From assembly GCA_907163375.1 (NCBI GenBank), contig CAJQUW010016926.1, positions 1 to 64,000 of the forward strand: DNA of 64,000 nt, given 5' to 3'. A program made the translations under genes and the position numbers. Origin of the DNA: Prostheceraeus crozeri (taxonomy: Eukaryota > Platyhelminthes > Polycladida > Euryleptidae). The notes under the pieces are model-generated. The model was not told the DNA's origin and ran no database searches. It saw only the letters and a program-made list of their open reading frames with translations. Below, piece after piece: positions 44,490 to 57,039 of the stretch; position 1 is the first letter of the stretch, and every line of letters begins with the position of its first letter.

Positions 44490-44993
44490 ATGCCTATAAT
44501 TTATAAACACAATCTTAAACATTTTGCTTCAAATCAAAAAATTGCTCATGAACCATCTATGAAATCTGTTTACCATTATGACAGTGTAGAAACAATTCAA
44601 AAAGAAGGGGCTGGCATCTTTTCTGGTATTGGAAGTATCGTTAACTTGATTAAAAATAATAAAGATTTGATTACATCTGCTGCAAAAGGAGCAGCTGCTA
44701 TAGGTAGTACAGCTAGTGCAATATCAAATGCTGTTAAGTCTCAAAACGAATTAAAACAACTAGAAGTTATTCGTAAACTTAGGAATGATTCTGATGAACT
44801 AAAAAAATTAAAAAAACTTTCAGAGGAAACAAAAAACAAAATTGCTAACATAGCTGTAGGGTCTGATAGTAAACAGGAGAAGAAATCAGGCGTAGCCATG
44901 GAACCTACGGTTCGTTCAATTGAAGAAATAAGAGGTAATGGTGTGAACAGCGGAGCTGGTACGCAGTTAGGTACTGGTTTAGCAAAATTCTAA
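44490..44993 (+). CDS. Small virion-like protein with amphipathic segment, unit 1
   Basis: Intact frame of 167 residues, ATG in the context 'cctaaaaaATG'. The N-terminal 40 residues are basic and aromatic; residues about 42-85 form a Gly/Ala/Ile-rich amphipathic stretch (GAGIFSGIGSIVNLIKNNKD, then AAKGAAAIGSTASAISNAV), followed by a charged helix and a Gly/Ser-rich tail. Such a protein between fibre and major capsid genes recalls the membrane-lytic minor proteins of adenovirus-related capsid systems (pVI-like). That is by analogy of composition and position only. The sequence 'aaaagtcaaat' shortly upstream is repeated before the capsid gene at 45062. Confidence 0.5.
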   Translation: MPIIYKHNLKHFASNQKIAHEPSMKSVYHYDSVETIQKEGAGIFSGIGSIVNLIKNNKDLITSAAKGAAAIGSTASAISNAVKSQNELKQLEVIRKLRNDSDELKKLKKLSEETKNKIANIAVGSDSKQEKKSGVAMEPTVRSIEEIRGNGVNSGAGTQLGTGLAKF

Positions 44994-45011
44994 AATTATA
45001 TTTTAGTAAAA

Positions 45012-45034
45012 TTTTTTCTCTGTGTGAGAAAAAA
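45012..45034 (+). repeat. Perfect 9-bp hairpin between two capsid-region genes, unit 1
   Basis: TTTTTTCTC - TGTGT - GAGAAAAAA: a perfect stem of 9 bp with a 5-base loop, located 18 bp after the stop of the preceding gene and 28 bp before the next ATG. It may act in transcript ending or processing, or be accidental; it is conserved at 55540-55562 in unit 2. Confidence 0.6.
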
Positions 45035-45061
45035 CAAAAAAGTCAAATTATTTTTTTAAAA

Positions 45062-46394
45062 ATGTCTTCTCTTATCGAAAATAAATTTAGATTAGACGAT
45101 CCTCCGTTCGTCAGTTATAATCAAAAAAAGAATGACTATATAAGAATTGCTATGAATCCCGGTTCTTCCAGTAGAGTAAATACTGGAGGTGATTTAATTT
45201 TTGAAGTTGATGATCAGCAAAGTTATATATATCTACCTGATTCATTTTTACACTGAATATTCTTTATATAGTGATGCCAATTTTACAACACCATTACCAG
45301 ATACCGATAATATTGCATTAGAGAATAATTTTTTTCCAAAATTATTTACACAAATGCGTTTAGATGTTGCAACTCAAAATATAGAAACAATAAGTGATTC
45401 TCCAGGTGTAATTGATACAATGCTTAGATTTGCAACAATTGGTGAAAATAATAAAAAGTATGAAATCGAAGGTTGGTTTCCTGATACTAATGATGGCATA
45501 ATTGTTGATGATTTAACTCACGCTGGAACAGATGCCGCAGGAATTGCGAAAGATGTAGAAAATATTGCAAAACATTTAAATAAAACAAACAATAGTGCAT
45601 ATAAAGAAAGACGTGAATTTAGCAAGAAAAGTAAACAGACAGTTAATTGGTCATTGTCTCCATTATTCGGATATTTAGATTATGATAAAATATCATATCA
45701 ATTAAAATTAAAATTAATAATTCATCGTTCAGCAAATAATGAATTAATCTTTTATGGTAAGGCTGGAAAAAAAGCATATTTAAAAATTGATAGACTTGAA
45801 TGGTGGATAAAGCATATTACTCCTAGTTTAGAGGTTGAAACAGCTATTGCAAAAAGATTAAATACTAACAAACCAATTCCAGTAAATTTTCTAAAGAGAA
45901 CTGCTAGTTCTGTAACGTTTTCCGAACAAATATTTAACTGGCATTTTACTAGAACTGCGAATACTCCAAGATATTTATTACTAACTTTTCAAAGAAATAA
46001 CTCTCCAAGTTTTGATAAGAACAATAATTTTTTTCATATTGATACAATTCGAAGTTTACAAGTTGCTTTAAATCAAACCCGATATCCAATTGATCCATTA
46101 AGATTCGATGATACCAATAATCAATTTATGGAAGGATATGATTCTTATAGAAATCTTTGTATAGAATTTGGAGTTGAACCACAATTAACTCCTGGAGATT
46201 GGAGACATTTATATCCTGTTTTCTGTTTCGATTTAAGTGCACAATCTGAAGATATTATCAAGACTGGTTGTGATGTAACAATTAATATTGAAAAAAAAGA
46301 TTCCACAACTTCATTGATGGCTTATGGTTTATTGCTAGAAGATGTAAAATATTCTATTGAAATTCTTAATGGAAAGATGACTAGCATAGGCTAA
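45062..46394 (+). pseudogene. Candidate major capsid protein, unit 1
   Basis: Starts at ATG 45062 (context tttttttaaaaATG) with SSLIENKFRLDDPPFVSYNQ. The first frame stops at 45254-45256; the protein continues in the next frame from about 45245 (EYSLYSDANF) to TAA at 46392-46394, for about 444 residues. The break lies at a five-T run and is also present in unit 2. Later features include NWSLSPLFGYLDYDKISYQ and EQIFNWHFTRTANTPRYLLL. Length, beta-rich composition and position between small virion genes fit a double-jelly-roll major capsid protein of the Polinton/adintovirus kind, but I have no alignment to prove it. Confidence 0.6.
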
Positions 46395-46500
46395 AGCCCA
46401 AGACTTCCTCGATTAATTAATTATTTTTTTGTAACTTAAAATTTTTTCATAACTAGAATAATTAAAATTTTTGATAACTGAAAAATTTTTTTTATTAAAA

Positions 46501-46983
46501 ATGTCGCAAGCGAAAAGTAATAATAATAAAACTGTTGAATTAAAATTACGTAACATTGTTGACAAAAATACACCTAAAACTATTACGATTAACAAAAAAA
46601 GGTATTACATAAGTAAACCAATGATAGAGAATATTCAATTAAAAGAAGAAAAGAATGGCGGGATTCTCCCATTAATTCCTCTAATAATAGGAGGTATAGC
46701 AGCAGCAGGAAGTGTTGCAGGTGGGACAGCTGGTATTGTCCAAGCAGTAAATAAAAATAAATCAGAGAAGGCAGCATTAGAAGTACAAAAACGACATAAT
46801 TGAGAGCTAGAGAAAGTTGCTAGGGGTGAAGGAGTAGTAGATAATTTCATTAGTAAACTAAATTTAGTTGATGAAGGAAAACGAGTTCTTAAAAATATTC
46901 TCCACAATGTTGATGATTTAATTGAAATTAAAGAAACAAAAGATGGTTCTGGAATATATCTAAGTCCTAGTATGATTAGGTAA
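46501..46983 (+). pseudogene. Gly-rich hydrophobic core-like protein, unit 1, one nonsense codon
   Basis: ATG at 46501 follows 'ttttttttattaaaa'. A frame of 161 codons is broken by TGA at 46801-46803, where unit 2 has AGA. The N-terminal 45 residues are basic (VELKLRNIVDKNTPKTITIN); residues about 53-82 are a hydrophobic Gly/Ala-rich segment (GGILPLIPLIIGGIAAAGSV); the C-terminal half is helical and ends GIYLSPSMIR. The basic-then-hydrophobic design recalls small core proteins (pX-like) of adenovirus-related elements, by analogy only. Confidence 0.5.
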
Positions 46984-46992
46984 AACAATTAT

Positions 46993-47248
46993 TTCAATTG
47001 TTGTACATTGTGACATTATTGAAGGAGGATATATAAATGGTAAATTGTCAAATTTAATATTCAGTTTTCCAGCTTTTACTGTACCCATTGGTTATAGATT
47101 AAATGTAATTCCACAAACATTAATATATTTCCCTATTACAAGAAAAACTATTAACAACATTAACATTAGAATCACTGATGAGAATGGACAAGAAATAAAT
47201 TTTGGAGGTGAAGAGATTATGATAGATCTTTTGGTTAGAGAAGTATAA
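46993..47248 (+). pseudogene. Penton-like gene, C-terminal remnant, unit 2
   Basis: Matches the last third of the longer copy at 30599-31402 almost exactly. Upstream similarity ends abruptly at 46993, ten bases after the stop of the preceding gene, so the deletion junction that defines the repeat unit lies here. No ATG start remains for the family-typical N-terminus. Confidence 0.7.
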
Positions 47249-47321
47249 ACTCCCACGCGAAGCTAGAGAAGTTTAATTTTCTTCTTCTTAAAAATAAAAA
47301 TAAAAAATTTTTTATTAAAAA

Positions 47322-48086
47322 GTGAGTGAAGTGCCCCCATTAAATAAAAAAAACTCAAATTCAATCATCATCAAAATTTATCTAATAAAGTTTTGTCAGT
47401 TATTTGCGGAAGATCAGGTTGTTAAAAACGTATCTATTATTTAAAATTGTCACGACTCCAAATTTTTTGGATTATAACAATCTTATAATTTATACAACAA
47501 CAGCAGAACAACCCGTCTATCAATTTTTAAAATATGGATTTGAAAATAATCTTAAAAAACAGCAATTGCTTCATTATTCAAAGAATATGAAAAATCTGAA
47601 GATGAAGAAGAAATAAGTTCGTGGTGTGAAGAAGCAGCAAAAAATAATCAGTTAGTTGAATCCAATAAAAATAAGCATATAAAGATACAATTAATAGATG
47701 ACAGTTGTAATATGCAAGATCCTAGTAAACTAGATAAAACAATGAAACATTGTGTAATTTTTGATGATTGTGTTAATGACAGAAATCAGTCAGTTCAGAG
47801 AAATTATTTCACAAGAGGTAGACATAACAACTGTAGTGTTTTTTATTTAACACAAAGTATGTATTCATTAGACGGAAGTGTTATTAGAAAGAATGCAAAT
47901 ATATTTATACTATTTGAAATAAATGCAAGAAACTTAAGTGATTTGTTAAGAGATTTATGCGTAAGAAATAAAGATGAATTTAAACAATCGTGTAACAATG
48001 CTTGGTCAAAAGATTATGGCTTCATTACAATTAATATTGATAAAAAAATTCATGATAGAGTTATAGAACATTTGTTTGCCGAGTGA
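47322..48086 (+). pseudogene. Packaging ATPase, unit 2, broken
   Basis: Same structure and same two frame breaks as the unit 1 copy (P-loop region near 47424; second break near 47595). The GTG in place of ATG after 'tttttattaaaaa' is also shared (47322). The last frame, with the Walker B-like part, is open from about 47600 to 48086. The A run near 47346 is one base longer than in unit 1. Confidence 0.7.
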
Positions 48087-48166
48087 TAAAAAATATACAA
48101 ATATAGTGTTATAATATTTTTTTTATTTTATATATATCAAATTTGTCTATCTTAGAAATTGGAAAA

Positions 48167-51100
48167 TTAAAAAGGTAAAGTAGTTATTCCATCAGGTAAA
48201 TTTTTTCTTTTATCATCAAATGGATCTAATGCTAATTTATGTTCTTCTTTTAAATACATTTTATGTTTCTTTGAATTAAGTCTATAATTACATCCTGTTT
48301 ATATTTCATTATTAAATAATACATTTTTATAATCTTGAAATGTTATTTAACTAGCCACTGATGCCTTTGAAATTCCTTTTAATGTTATTAGTTGTGTTAT
48401 AACAATAACATTTAGATTTTAAAAATATAGCTTCTGTTATGAAATCTTCATTTCCTTCTAATTCATCTTTTACTTTACATAAATCAGAAGGATGAATGAT
48501 ATCTTTTATTTTATTAATTTCTTCATCAAGTGAAGAATTATACGGTATTGTTAATTCTAAGAAAACAGAATCGGTATCTGTAAAGTGTAATTTATAGTTT
48601 TTGCCATAAGCAGGTGCTAAATAATCATATATAAATCTATACATATAGTTTAGCTAATTCTAATATAGTGAATCCAATAAAATTAAACTTATCATGTTTT
48701 ACGCTGATTCGACGTAAATGTACAGCACATAGATTATCACTAAATCTAGTAGTTCTTTTATATGTAGGTTTCCTTGTTAAATTTTGAAACCTATCTCTAT
48801 CATAAACTATTTCAATATTTTGTCTATTACACACATTTTCCAAAAGTCTTACCATAAAATGCATTATTCATTAATTTGAAGAACACGTTTCCAAAATCAT
48901 CTTTATTTCTTTTAGCTATTTTACGTTTTTCAATATTGAACTCTATATAATTTTTTAACCATTTAGATTTTTGATAAAATAGTTTTCGATGTATTTTGGT
49001 GAGAATCATTCCATGTTCTAAATACCAATCTAGCATTCTTCCTTCAACAACATACTTTCCTTTATTACTTTGTGTTAACATAAGTTTTTTTGTTGGTCTG
49101 TATTTCTTAGGAATTAAAGATTTTTGATAATCTGAAAAATCTTCTATATTGGGAATTTTGTTTTCGGGACCGAAAGGAAAATATTTTGTTTTATCTTTTA
49201 TTTCATCAGGGTATACTAAATCAAGTTCATATATATAACCATGATTATAATTTCCATCATATGTTTTTTGATAATCTAGAATATTACACCATTCCATCTC
49301 ACCTGTTGGTAATTCTTGTATCATGCAAGAAGAATATAAGCTATTAAAATCATAATATAACAAATAGTTTTCTCTCACGTATTCATCAACTGCTGCTTGA
49401 CTATCTTCATTTGATATAAGTCCTTCTATATTTTGATTAAACAATTTTATAAACTGATCGCTTTCTTCTAGAGATAAAGGTTTCATTATTCCATAATCAT
49501 TAGGATTTACTTTTTTATTGTAACACTGTACATAACGATTACCTAAAACTGATGAAACACCACCTCTAATCCCAGATTCAAAAAATAATAATTTATCATA
49601 TGTATTTTCTTTATAATGTTTAAGTTTAATGCCAGTATGTTTTAATCCTGCTAACCATGTTAAACCTGGTGTACATGTCACGAAAGTTTCCAAAAAGATC
49701 AGTAAGGATTAATACATCTATCTGAAGATATTTCATTGTATAATCGTACATTGTTCTACAATTTAACTCTCTCCAATTCTTTTCAGCTTCTGCATAGTCT
49801 TCTTCAGATAATTGTGATTGTTTTAATGTTGATTTAAATTTATTTATTGGAGGACGTTTTTGTTCTTTCATTATTTCATTCTATTTATATCTCCACTTAT
49901 ATATTCATATGGAAATATGCCTTTTAAAGGTTTTAAATTATATTTATTTAATATTTTACATTGTTCAGGTTTCAAAGTTTTTCCCATAACATCTAATGAA
50001 TAAGGAGTAAAAAATCTAAATGCATCTAAAATTCTGATACAACCTAATTGCATTGAAAAATATTCTTCTTCTGTCTTACATAGTACATTTATTTGTTGTT
50101 GTTGTAATTTTTCAGATGAAAATAAATCTTTCATTACTAGATGGAAATCATATTTAGAACCATTGTAGAAATATAAAGGAACAAAGTTATATTTAAATTT
50201 ATTAGCATTAAGATTACAAGAATTATGTGCTGCACCTCTATATAATCCATTTAGATGATCATGATCTTTTACTTTATCAATATATAATCAATATATAATC
50301 TACCTTTGCCATTTTAATATTTTTTTGTAAATTCTTTTCCACAGTAATAACATTTTGTTTCATTAATAAAATTTAATTTTTCTTTTTCTGTTAATGGCAT
50401 CATTGGTATATTTATTTCAAGCAATTGTGAAAAATAATTTTGTAATTCTTCTACTTTCTTTGTAAACATTTCTGAACTATCTTCACCATAGTATTGATAA
50501 TATTCTGATTTAAATAATTCAGGATAATTTGAATGAATGTACATTCCCCAACATAATGGTTTTTGTTCAAATAAATATTTTTCTTTACTTTGTTCAGGGG
50601 CACTTTTTTCATAATTATCATTTTCAGAATTTTGTGTCATATTAACATTATATGCTTCAAAATCACAATAAATTTTAAAGGGTACTTTATTTTTAAAATA
50701 CCATTTATTATATTCTAAATAATCATCTTTTGGAAATGTGTTTCTGACTGATTCATTTTGTTGACAGTTCTCCAAATGTCTATTCATTTCTTCTAAAGTT
50801 CTAAAACTTGTCATACATTGAAGACAAGGAAAATTAGCATTATCTGAAGTTTTTGTAAATATAGAAACATCTTTACATAATACAAAATGACCCTGATAAT
50901 ATAATATATTTGCTTGTGCTGGTTGTTTTAATATATTTGCTTGTGCTGATTGTTTTGATTGTTTTAATTTTTCAAATAAATCAAAATACATTTCATGTGT
51001 TAAATCAATTTGTCTTTGTAAATCTTTTTCAGACTGTTGATAATTTTGATTTAATATTTGTAGCTGTTGTTCATATTCTTTATTATATTGTTCTTTATAT

Positions 51101-52506
51101 TGCTGTTGACATTTTTTAAAACATTCATTTATTTTTTCTTTATTATTATCTTTATTTAATTCTTGAATCGTTTCTATCTTATTTTGATATTTATGGTGAT
51201 ATTCTTGTACTAACATTTTTACTTGATGATAATATTCTGTTTTACAATTCTGTAAAATTTCATGTAAATTTTGTATGTTTTGTTGATATTCTAAAGATAA
51301 AGATGAATAATGGGAATCATAATCATAATTTAAATTACGTCCTTTATAATTATTATGATTAATCATTATTGGTGATAATGTTTTAACAATTTCAAATTTT
51401 TCAGTACATATTATATTTCCTTGGTAAAAAATATTATGATGCATGTAATTTCCTCTATCATTATATACTATTTCTGATTGACATAAATTTTTATTATTCA
51501 AATAATTTTTTTTTGAATCTGAGTAAAATGGAGTAATATTACCAATAGAAACATAATTCACATTTAATTCAAAAACATTTACTTCTATTAAATTTTTATT
51601 CTTTTTATGAAACTTTGTTAGCTTATTATAATCATATGGAAATTCATGTAAGCCATCAGAGAGATTAAGTTCCTTTATATATTCTTCTTTATTATAATGA
51701 CTTAGTCTTTCTTTATGATATTTTGCAGGATGTAAATGTGCTATAATACTCCACAGAAAACAATAATCATCTTCATTTTTTATGTTGATTATTTGTGGTG
51801 AACTGAAAGGCAAAGGGACATAACTGCCACCAGTATTATTTTTATATTTATCAATTACTATTTTCTTAGATAGTATTTTAACAAATCTCCAACCAGATTC
51901 ACGTAACTGGGCTTCAATTATACAATTTTCTAATTTAAGTATCATTTGTTCAAATATGGGTTGTATATCATTTACATTATGAATTTCTTGTGAATTTGTA
52001 AAATGTCCTGGTATTATTTCTTCAGGAATTCCATCAGGTCCATTTTTTGTATAAAGTACTTCTACATTCATGTAACATTTGAAAGATTTCTTAAATATAT
52101 TATAAAATTTGGATAGAATATCAGAAAAAGTTTCATCGGTTTCATTATGTTCAACAGATTCATTAAATAAATATTTTATATCTGTTACGGCTTCATCAAA
52201 TTCATCTATTTCGTTAAATTCATCAGTATCGCTAAATAAATATCTTCCATCTCGTACATGTTCATCTTCACTATTAAAAACTTTTTATATTCTGAATGTG
52301 AATAATCATCAAATGTTTTTTTTAACTTTTATATCAGTAGGTAATGTTTCTAGATAGTTTATATAATTATTTAATTTCAATATATTTCCTTCATCAACTC
52401 GATCTACATTTTGTAAATGCATTTTACTATTTAAATGAGATTGATAACTTCTTTTTGTTTGCAACTGTCTTTTACATAAGACACAATAAAACTTGGTATT
52501 TTCCAT
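48167..52506 (-). pseudogene. polB: DNA polymerase B (protein-primed type), unit 2
   Basis: Complete gene layout from the zinc-finger ATG at 52506 to TAA at 48167, about 1446 codons' worth. The longest open part (52071-50314, 585 residues) runs from MNVEVLYTK through the coiled coil and the exonuclease motif YCDFEAYN to CYYCGKEF. Breaks: frame changes in T runs near 52311 and 52285; a nonsense codon at 50314 (AAA to TAA compared with unit 1; shared with unit 3); a short insertion near 50285; the shared break near 49870; the 41-bp deletion near 49672 shared with unit 1; a private 17-bp deletion near 48385; and the shared TAA near 48303. The stretch 49693-48827 covering motif A and the NNAFYGKT motif is open. 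Confidence 0.85.
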
Positions 52507-52668
52507 TTTTTTTTATTTTTCAAAGAAAAAATTTGTGTTTTAATTTTAGATATAAACATTCTAATATCAAGGTCTTGAGAGTTATTATATATTATTATAT
52601 ATTTCACGTTCTTAAGTTATTTTATTTTCTTTATCACATTAAGTTTTATCATATTAAGTTTTATCATA

Positions 52669-53978
52669 TTAAGTTTTATCAAAAGATAATTTAAATTTAT
52701 TTTCACTAACTATTGATTCTTCATCATCATCATCATAAATTGATTCTTCAACATCATAAATTACACTTTTTGGTATAGGATGCCATTCCCTGATAGGAAT
52801 ATCTAATTCCAAATTATATTTATTATTTGATAATAATATAATAGAGATAAATATTGGTCTTTGATCTCTTTTGGAAAATTTAATAACACCACCATAATCT
52901 AAATCATTTTTAGTTTTTATTAAAGATGATAAAATTTTAAATTGATTAGATGTAAATCCTAATTTAAATTTTGTAGACCCGACACATAGTTGTCTAATAG
53001 TATCTTCAACTATTCCATCATTATTATTTTCAATTGTAAGAAAATGAAATTTGGATTAATTTTGATTATATGTAGTATCAATATCATGTACATCAGTATG
53101 AGATATAAATTTTTTTCACTTACATTTTTATAATTACTAATATTTTTATAATCTTTTTTACCATTTACACCTTTTTCAGATGTTTCAGAATCATCATCTA
53201 TATTATTATCATTATTATTATTATAAGATTCTTTAAAATTATTATTATAAGATTCTTTAAAATTATTATGATTATGATTATGGTCATTGTTAATAGTATA
53301 AGGTGTTGTCCACATATAAATTTTCTCTTGTTGAGCTAATCCATTTATGTAAGATTTCAACAAATTAATATCTAAATTTGAATATAATCCTATATAAGTA
53401 TCATCATCATATCTTTGTGGCATATCAGCATTTTCTTGTTTATAAATTGTATCTCTATAATATACTTGACATAATAATTCTTCATTATGTTTTTTACTCT
53501 CTATATGAATATTATATTGATTATGTTCATCAATAAATAATCTAATTTTTTCTTTTGAAAAAGATGTTAATTTTTTTACTAATTCAGTAAAATTAATATA
53601 ATTAATTATTTTAGTTTCTATCCAATCAGTATTACTAATTGGCAACACGGCTCGAATAAAACCGTAAACATTGTTATGACCAATAATTACCATGTTTTTT
53701 TTATTTAGTTCTACATGTGCAACATCATTATACTTACTTACAATATCCATAAATTTTATAAATGGATCTCCTGGAAATATACAATAATTGGTTTCTATGG
53801 AAGGTAAACCTTTAGTCTGTTCTCTAAATATTTCGGCTTGTAATTCAAATAAAACATTAACATCTATACATGGATTATTATTATCAAAACATTTATTTTC
53901 AAATCCCGATGATCTCGTCGAATAAGAAGAACAGGATGATGCGGGCGAATATAATTTTTTTAAATTTGCTTTTTCCAT
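52669..53978 (-). pseudogene. Possible sliding-clamp-like protein, unit 2
   Basis: Same as the unit 1 copy, with the same frameshift and stop near its 3' third, but with two instead of three NNFKESYN repeats (24 bp shorter). First open part 322 residues. A 15-bp tandem repeat, 'atattaagttttatc', overlaps its end. Confidence 0.45.
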
Positions 53979-54054
53979 TTTTTTATTTTTATTAGAAAAA
54001 ATTTTATTTTTTTTCTCATTATATAAAAAAAATTACTTTTTTATTGTTTTAAAA
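53979..54054. promoter_or_regulatory. Divergent intergenic region, unit 2
   Basis: Same AT-only 76-bp spacer as at 43468-43543, between oppositely oriented ATG codons. Confidence 0.5.
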
Positions 54055-54941
54055 ATGATGTTACCAAATGTTGGTGGAGGTGCATATATCTCGAATAATC
54101 GTGAATCAGAAATAGAAATAGAAAATTACATCATGAAAACTGGAGACGTTTTATCTGGTCCATTGCATCTTCCTATCCTTCCGCAACAAAATACAGAGTT
54201 AGCAAATAAACAATATGTTGATACACGAATCAATGACTTAAAAGAAAAATATATAAACGATGTTTTGGTTCCACTGATGAATGAATTAAAGTCGCTTAAA
54301 CTTAATGACAAATCATTAAACGAAAAATTATTAAAACTTGATAAAAAGGATACAGAGCTAGAAAAAGAAATAGCAAAACTTATTAAAAAAATTTCTGAAC
54401 AATCAAAAATTTTAATATTGCTTTCTACAAATTTAAAATCTGCAGTCATTAAAAATAAACATCAGATAAAAATGTTAAAAGAACAATTAGAAGATGAAAT
54501 AGAAAAACTTCCTGAAAGAATTTAAAAAAATTGAAAACAGTTACAATCTACATTCCAAAAAAGTGTTGATGAATTAAGTTCTAAAATTACTCAACAAATG
54601 AAAAAGATGAATAGAATAATCAATGAAGTAAACTCAATTAATCAAAAAGTTGATAAAATGAAAACTCTTAAAATCAATTTAGAAAATGAATTAAAGAAAA
54701 ATTTACAAGAAAGCTCTAAAGAAAATAAAGAACAGTTAGATGCTGTTAAAGACAATTAGATGTTCTTAAAATTAAGTTAAATGCTCTTAAAACGGCGTTG
54801 AAGATGAATCAGCAGAAAATGCAAGTTAATAGAAAAGAAATTAAAGTACATCACACGCTGCTTCACGCAATAGATAAAGTGCAACGGAAAATTAATAAAG
54901 TTATCACGAAGTTGTTGGACATTCACACACGTAAATCTTGA
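54055..54941 (+). pseudogene. Fibre- or spike-like coiled-coil protein, unit 2
   Basis: First open part 156 residues, with four amino-acid differences from unit 1 (for example ELANKQYVD in place of ELTNKQYVD). The stop at 54523-54525 and the later stops and frame change match unit 1, so these lesions, or this gene structure, predate the duplication. Confidence 0.5.
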
Positions 54942-55000
54942 TGACGCACGTAAATCTTAACGTAAATATTTTTCCCAAAAGTCAAATTTAATCCTAAAAA

Positions 55001-55507
55001 ATGCCTATAATTTATAAACACAATCTTAAACATTTTGCTTCAAATCAAAAAATTGCTCATGAACCATCTATGAAATCTGTTTACCATTATGACAGTGTAG
55101 AAACAATTCAAAAAGAAGGGGCTGGCATCTTTTCTGGTATTGGAAGTATCGTTAACTTGATTAAAAATAATAAAGATTTGATTACATCTGCTGCAAAAGG
55201 AGCAGCTGCTATAGGTAGTACAGCTAGTGCAATATCAAATGCTGTTAAGTCTCAAAACGAATTAAAACAACTAGAAGCTATTCGTAAACTTAGGAATGAT
55301 TCTGATGAACTAAAAAAATTAAAAAAACTTTCAGAGGAAACAAAAAACAAAATTGCTAACATAGCTGTAGGGTCTGATAGTAAACAGGAGAAGAAATCAG
55401 GCGTAGCCATGGAACCTACGGTTCGTTCAATTGAAGAAATAAGAGGTAATGGTGTGAACAGCGGAGCTGGTACACAGTTAGGTACTGGTTTAGCAAAATT
55501 CTTCTAA
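55001..55507 (+). CDS. Small virion-like protein with amphipathic segment, unit 2
   Basis: Intact, 168 residues; one internal Val/Ala difference from unit 1 and one extra C-terminal Phe. Retention of an intact frame in both copies contrasts with the broken neighbours. Confidence 0.5.
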   Translation: MPIIYKHNLKHFASNQKIAHEPSMKSVYHYDSVETIQKEGAGIFSGIGSIVNLIKNNKDLITSAAKGAAAIGSTASAISNAVKSQNELKQLEAIRKLRNDSDELKKLKKLSEETKNKIANIAVGSDSKQEKKSGVAMEPTVRSIEEIRGNGVNSGAGTQLGTGLAKFF

Positions 55508-55539
55508 AATTATATTTTAGTAAAATTTTTTTAGTAAAA

Positions 55540-55562
55540 TTTTTTCTCTGTGTGAGAAAAAA
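55540..55562 (+). repeat. Perfect 9-bp hairpin, unit 2
   Basis: Same stem and loop as at 45012-45034. Unit 2 has a duplicated 'agtaaaatttttt' just upstream (about 55519-55545). Confidence 0.6.
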
Positions 55563-55589
55563 CAAAAAAGTCAAATTATTTTTTTAAAA

Positions 55590-56915
55590 ATGTCTTCTCT
55601 TATCGAAAATAAATTTAGATTAAACGATCCTCCGTTCGTCAGTTATAATCAAAAAAAGAATGACTATATAAGAATTGCTATGAATCCCGGTTCTTCCAGT
55701 AGAGTAAATACTGGAGGTGATTTAATTTTTGAAGTTGATGATCAGCAAAGTTATATATATCTACCTGATTCATTTTTACACTGAATATTCTTTATATAGT
55801 GATGCCAATTTTACAACACCATTACCAGATACCGATAATATTGCATTAGAGAATAATTTTTTTCCAAAATTATTTACACAAATGCGTTTAGATGTTGCAA
55901 CTCAAAATATAGAAACAATAAGTGATTCTCCAGGTGTAATTGATACAATGCTTAGATTTGCAACAATTGGTGAAAATAATAAAAAGTATGAAATCGAAGG
56001 TTGGTTTCCTGATACTAATGATGGCATAATTGTTGATGATTAACTCACGCTGGAACAGATGCCGCAGGAATTGCGAAAGATGTAGAAAATATTGCAAAAC
56101 ATTTAAATAAAGCAAACAATAGTGCATATAAAGAAAGACGTGAATTTAACAAGAAAAGTAAACAGACAGTGAATTGGTCATTGTCTCCATTATTCGGATA
56201 TTTAGATTATGATAAAATATCATATCAATTAAAATTAATAATTCATCGTACAGCAAATAATGAATTAATCTTTTATGATAAGGCTGGAAAAAAAGCATAT
56301 TTAAAAATTGATAGACTTGAATCGTGGATAAAGCATATTACTCCTAGTTTAGAGGTTGAAACAGCTATTGCAAAAAGATTAAATACTAACAAACCAATTC
56401 CAGTAAATTTTCTAAAGAGAACTGCTAGTTCTGTAACGTTTTCCGAACAAATATTTAACTGGCATTTTACTAGAACTGCGAATACTCCAAGATATTTATT
56501 ACTAACTTTTCAAAGAAATAACTCTCCAAGTTTTGATAAGAACAATAATTTTTTTCATATTGATACAATTCGAAGTTTACAAGTTGCTTTAAATCAAACC
56601 CGATATCCAATTGATCCATTAAGATTCGATGATACCAATAATCAATTTATGGAAGGATATGATTCTTATAGAAATCTTTGTATAGAATTTGGAGTTGAAC
56701 CACAATTAACTCCTGGAGATTGGAGACATTTATATCCTGTTTTCTGTTTCGATTTAAGTGCACAATCTGAAGATATTATCAAGACTGGTTGTGATGTAAC
56801 AATTAATATTGAAAAAAAAGATTCCACAACTTCATTGATGGCTTATGGTTTATTGCTAGAAGATGTAAAATATTCTATTGAAATTCTTAATGGAAAGATG
56901 GCTAGGATTAATTAA
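55590..56915 (+). pseudogene. Candidate major capsid protein, unit 2
   Basis: Shares the N-terminal frame break of unit 1 (stop at 55782-55784) and has a further one-base loss in a T run near 56040, where the frame stops after IVVDD. A third frame (56169-56915) is open to the C-terminus. Six bases ('aaatta') that are repeated in unit 1 near 45710 are missing, removing two residues in frame. Confidence 0.6.
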
Positions 56916-57039
56916 TTTTTTTTTCATAACTTAAAATTTTGATAACTAGAATAGATAAAAAATTTTTGATAACTTAAAATTTTTTCATAACTAGAATAGA
57001 TTAAAATTTTTGATAACTGAAAATTTTTTTTTATTAAAA

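Noticed and set aside
45230-45262. Programmed ribosomal frameshift in the capsid gene
   Set aside because: The shift needed is in the +1 direction and the site lacks a classical -1 slippery heptamer; a homopolymer lesion or consensus error is simpler. Kept only as an open alternative in the finding.
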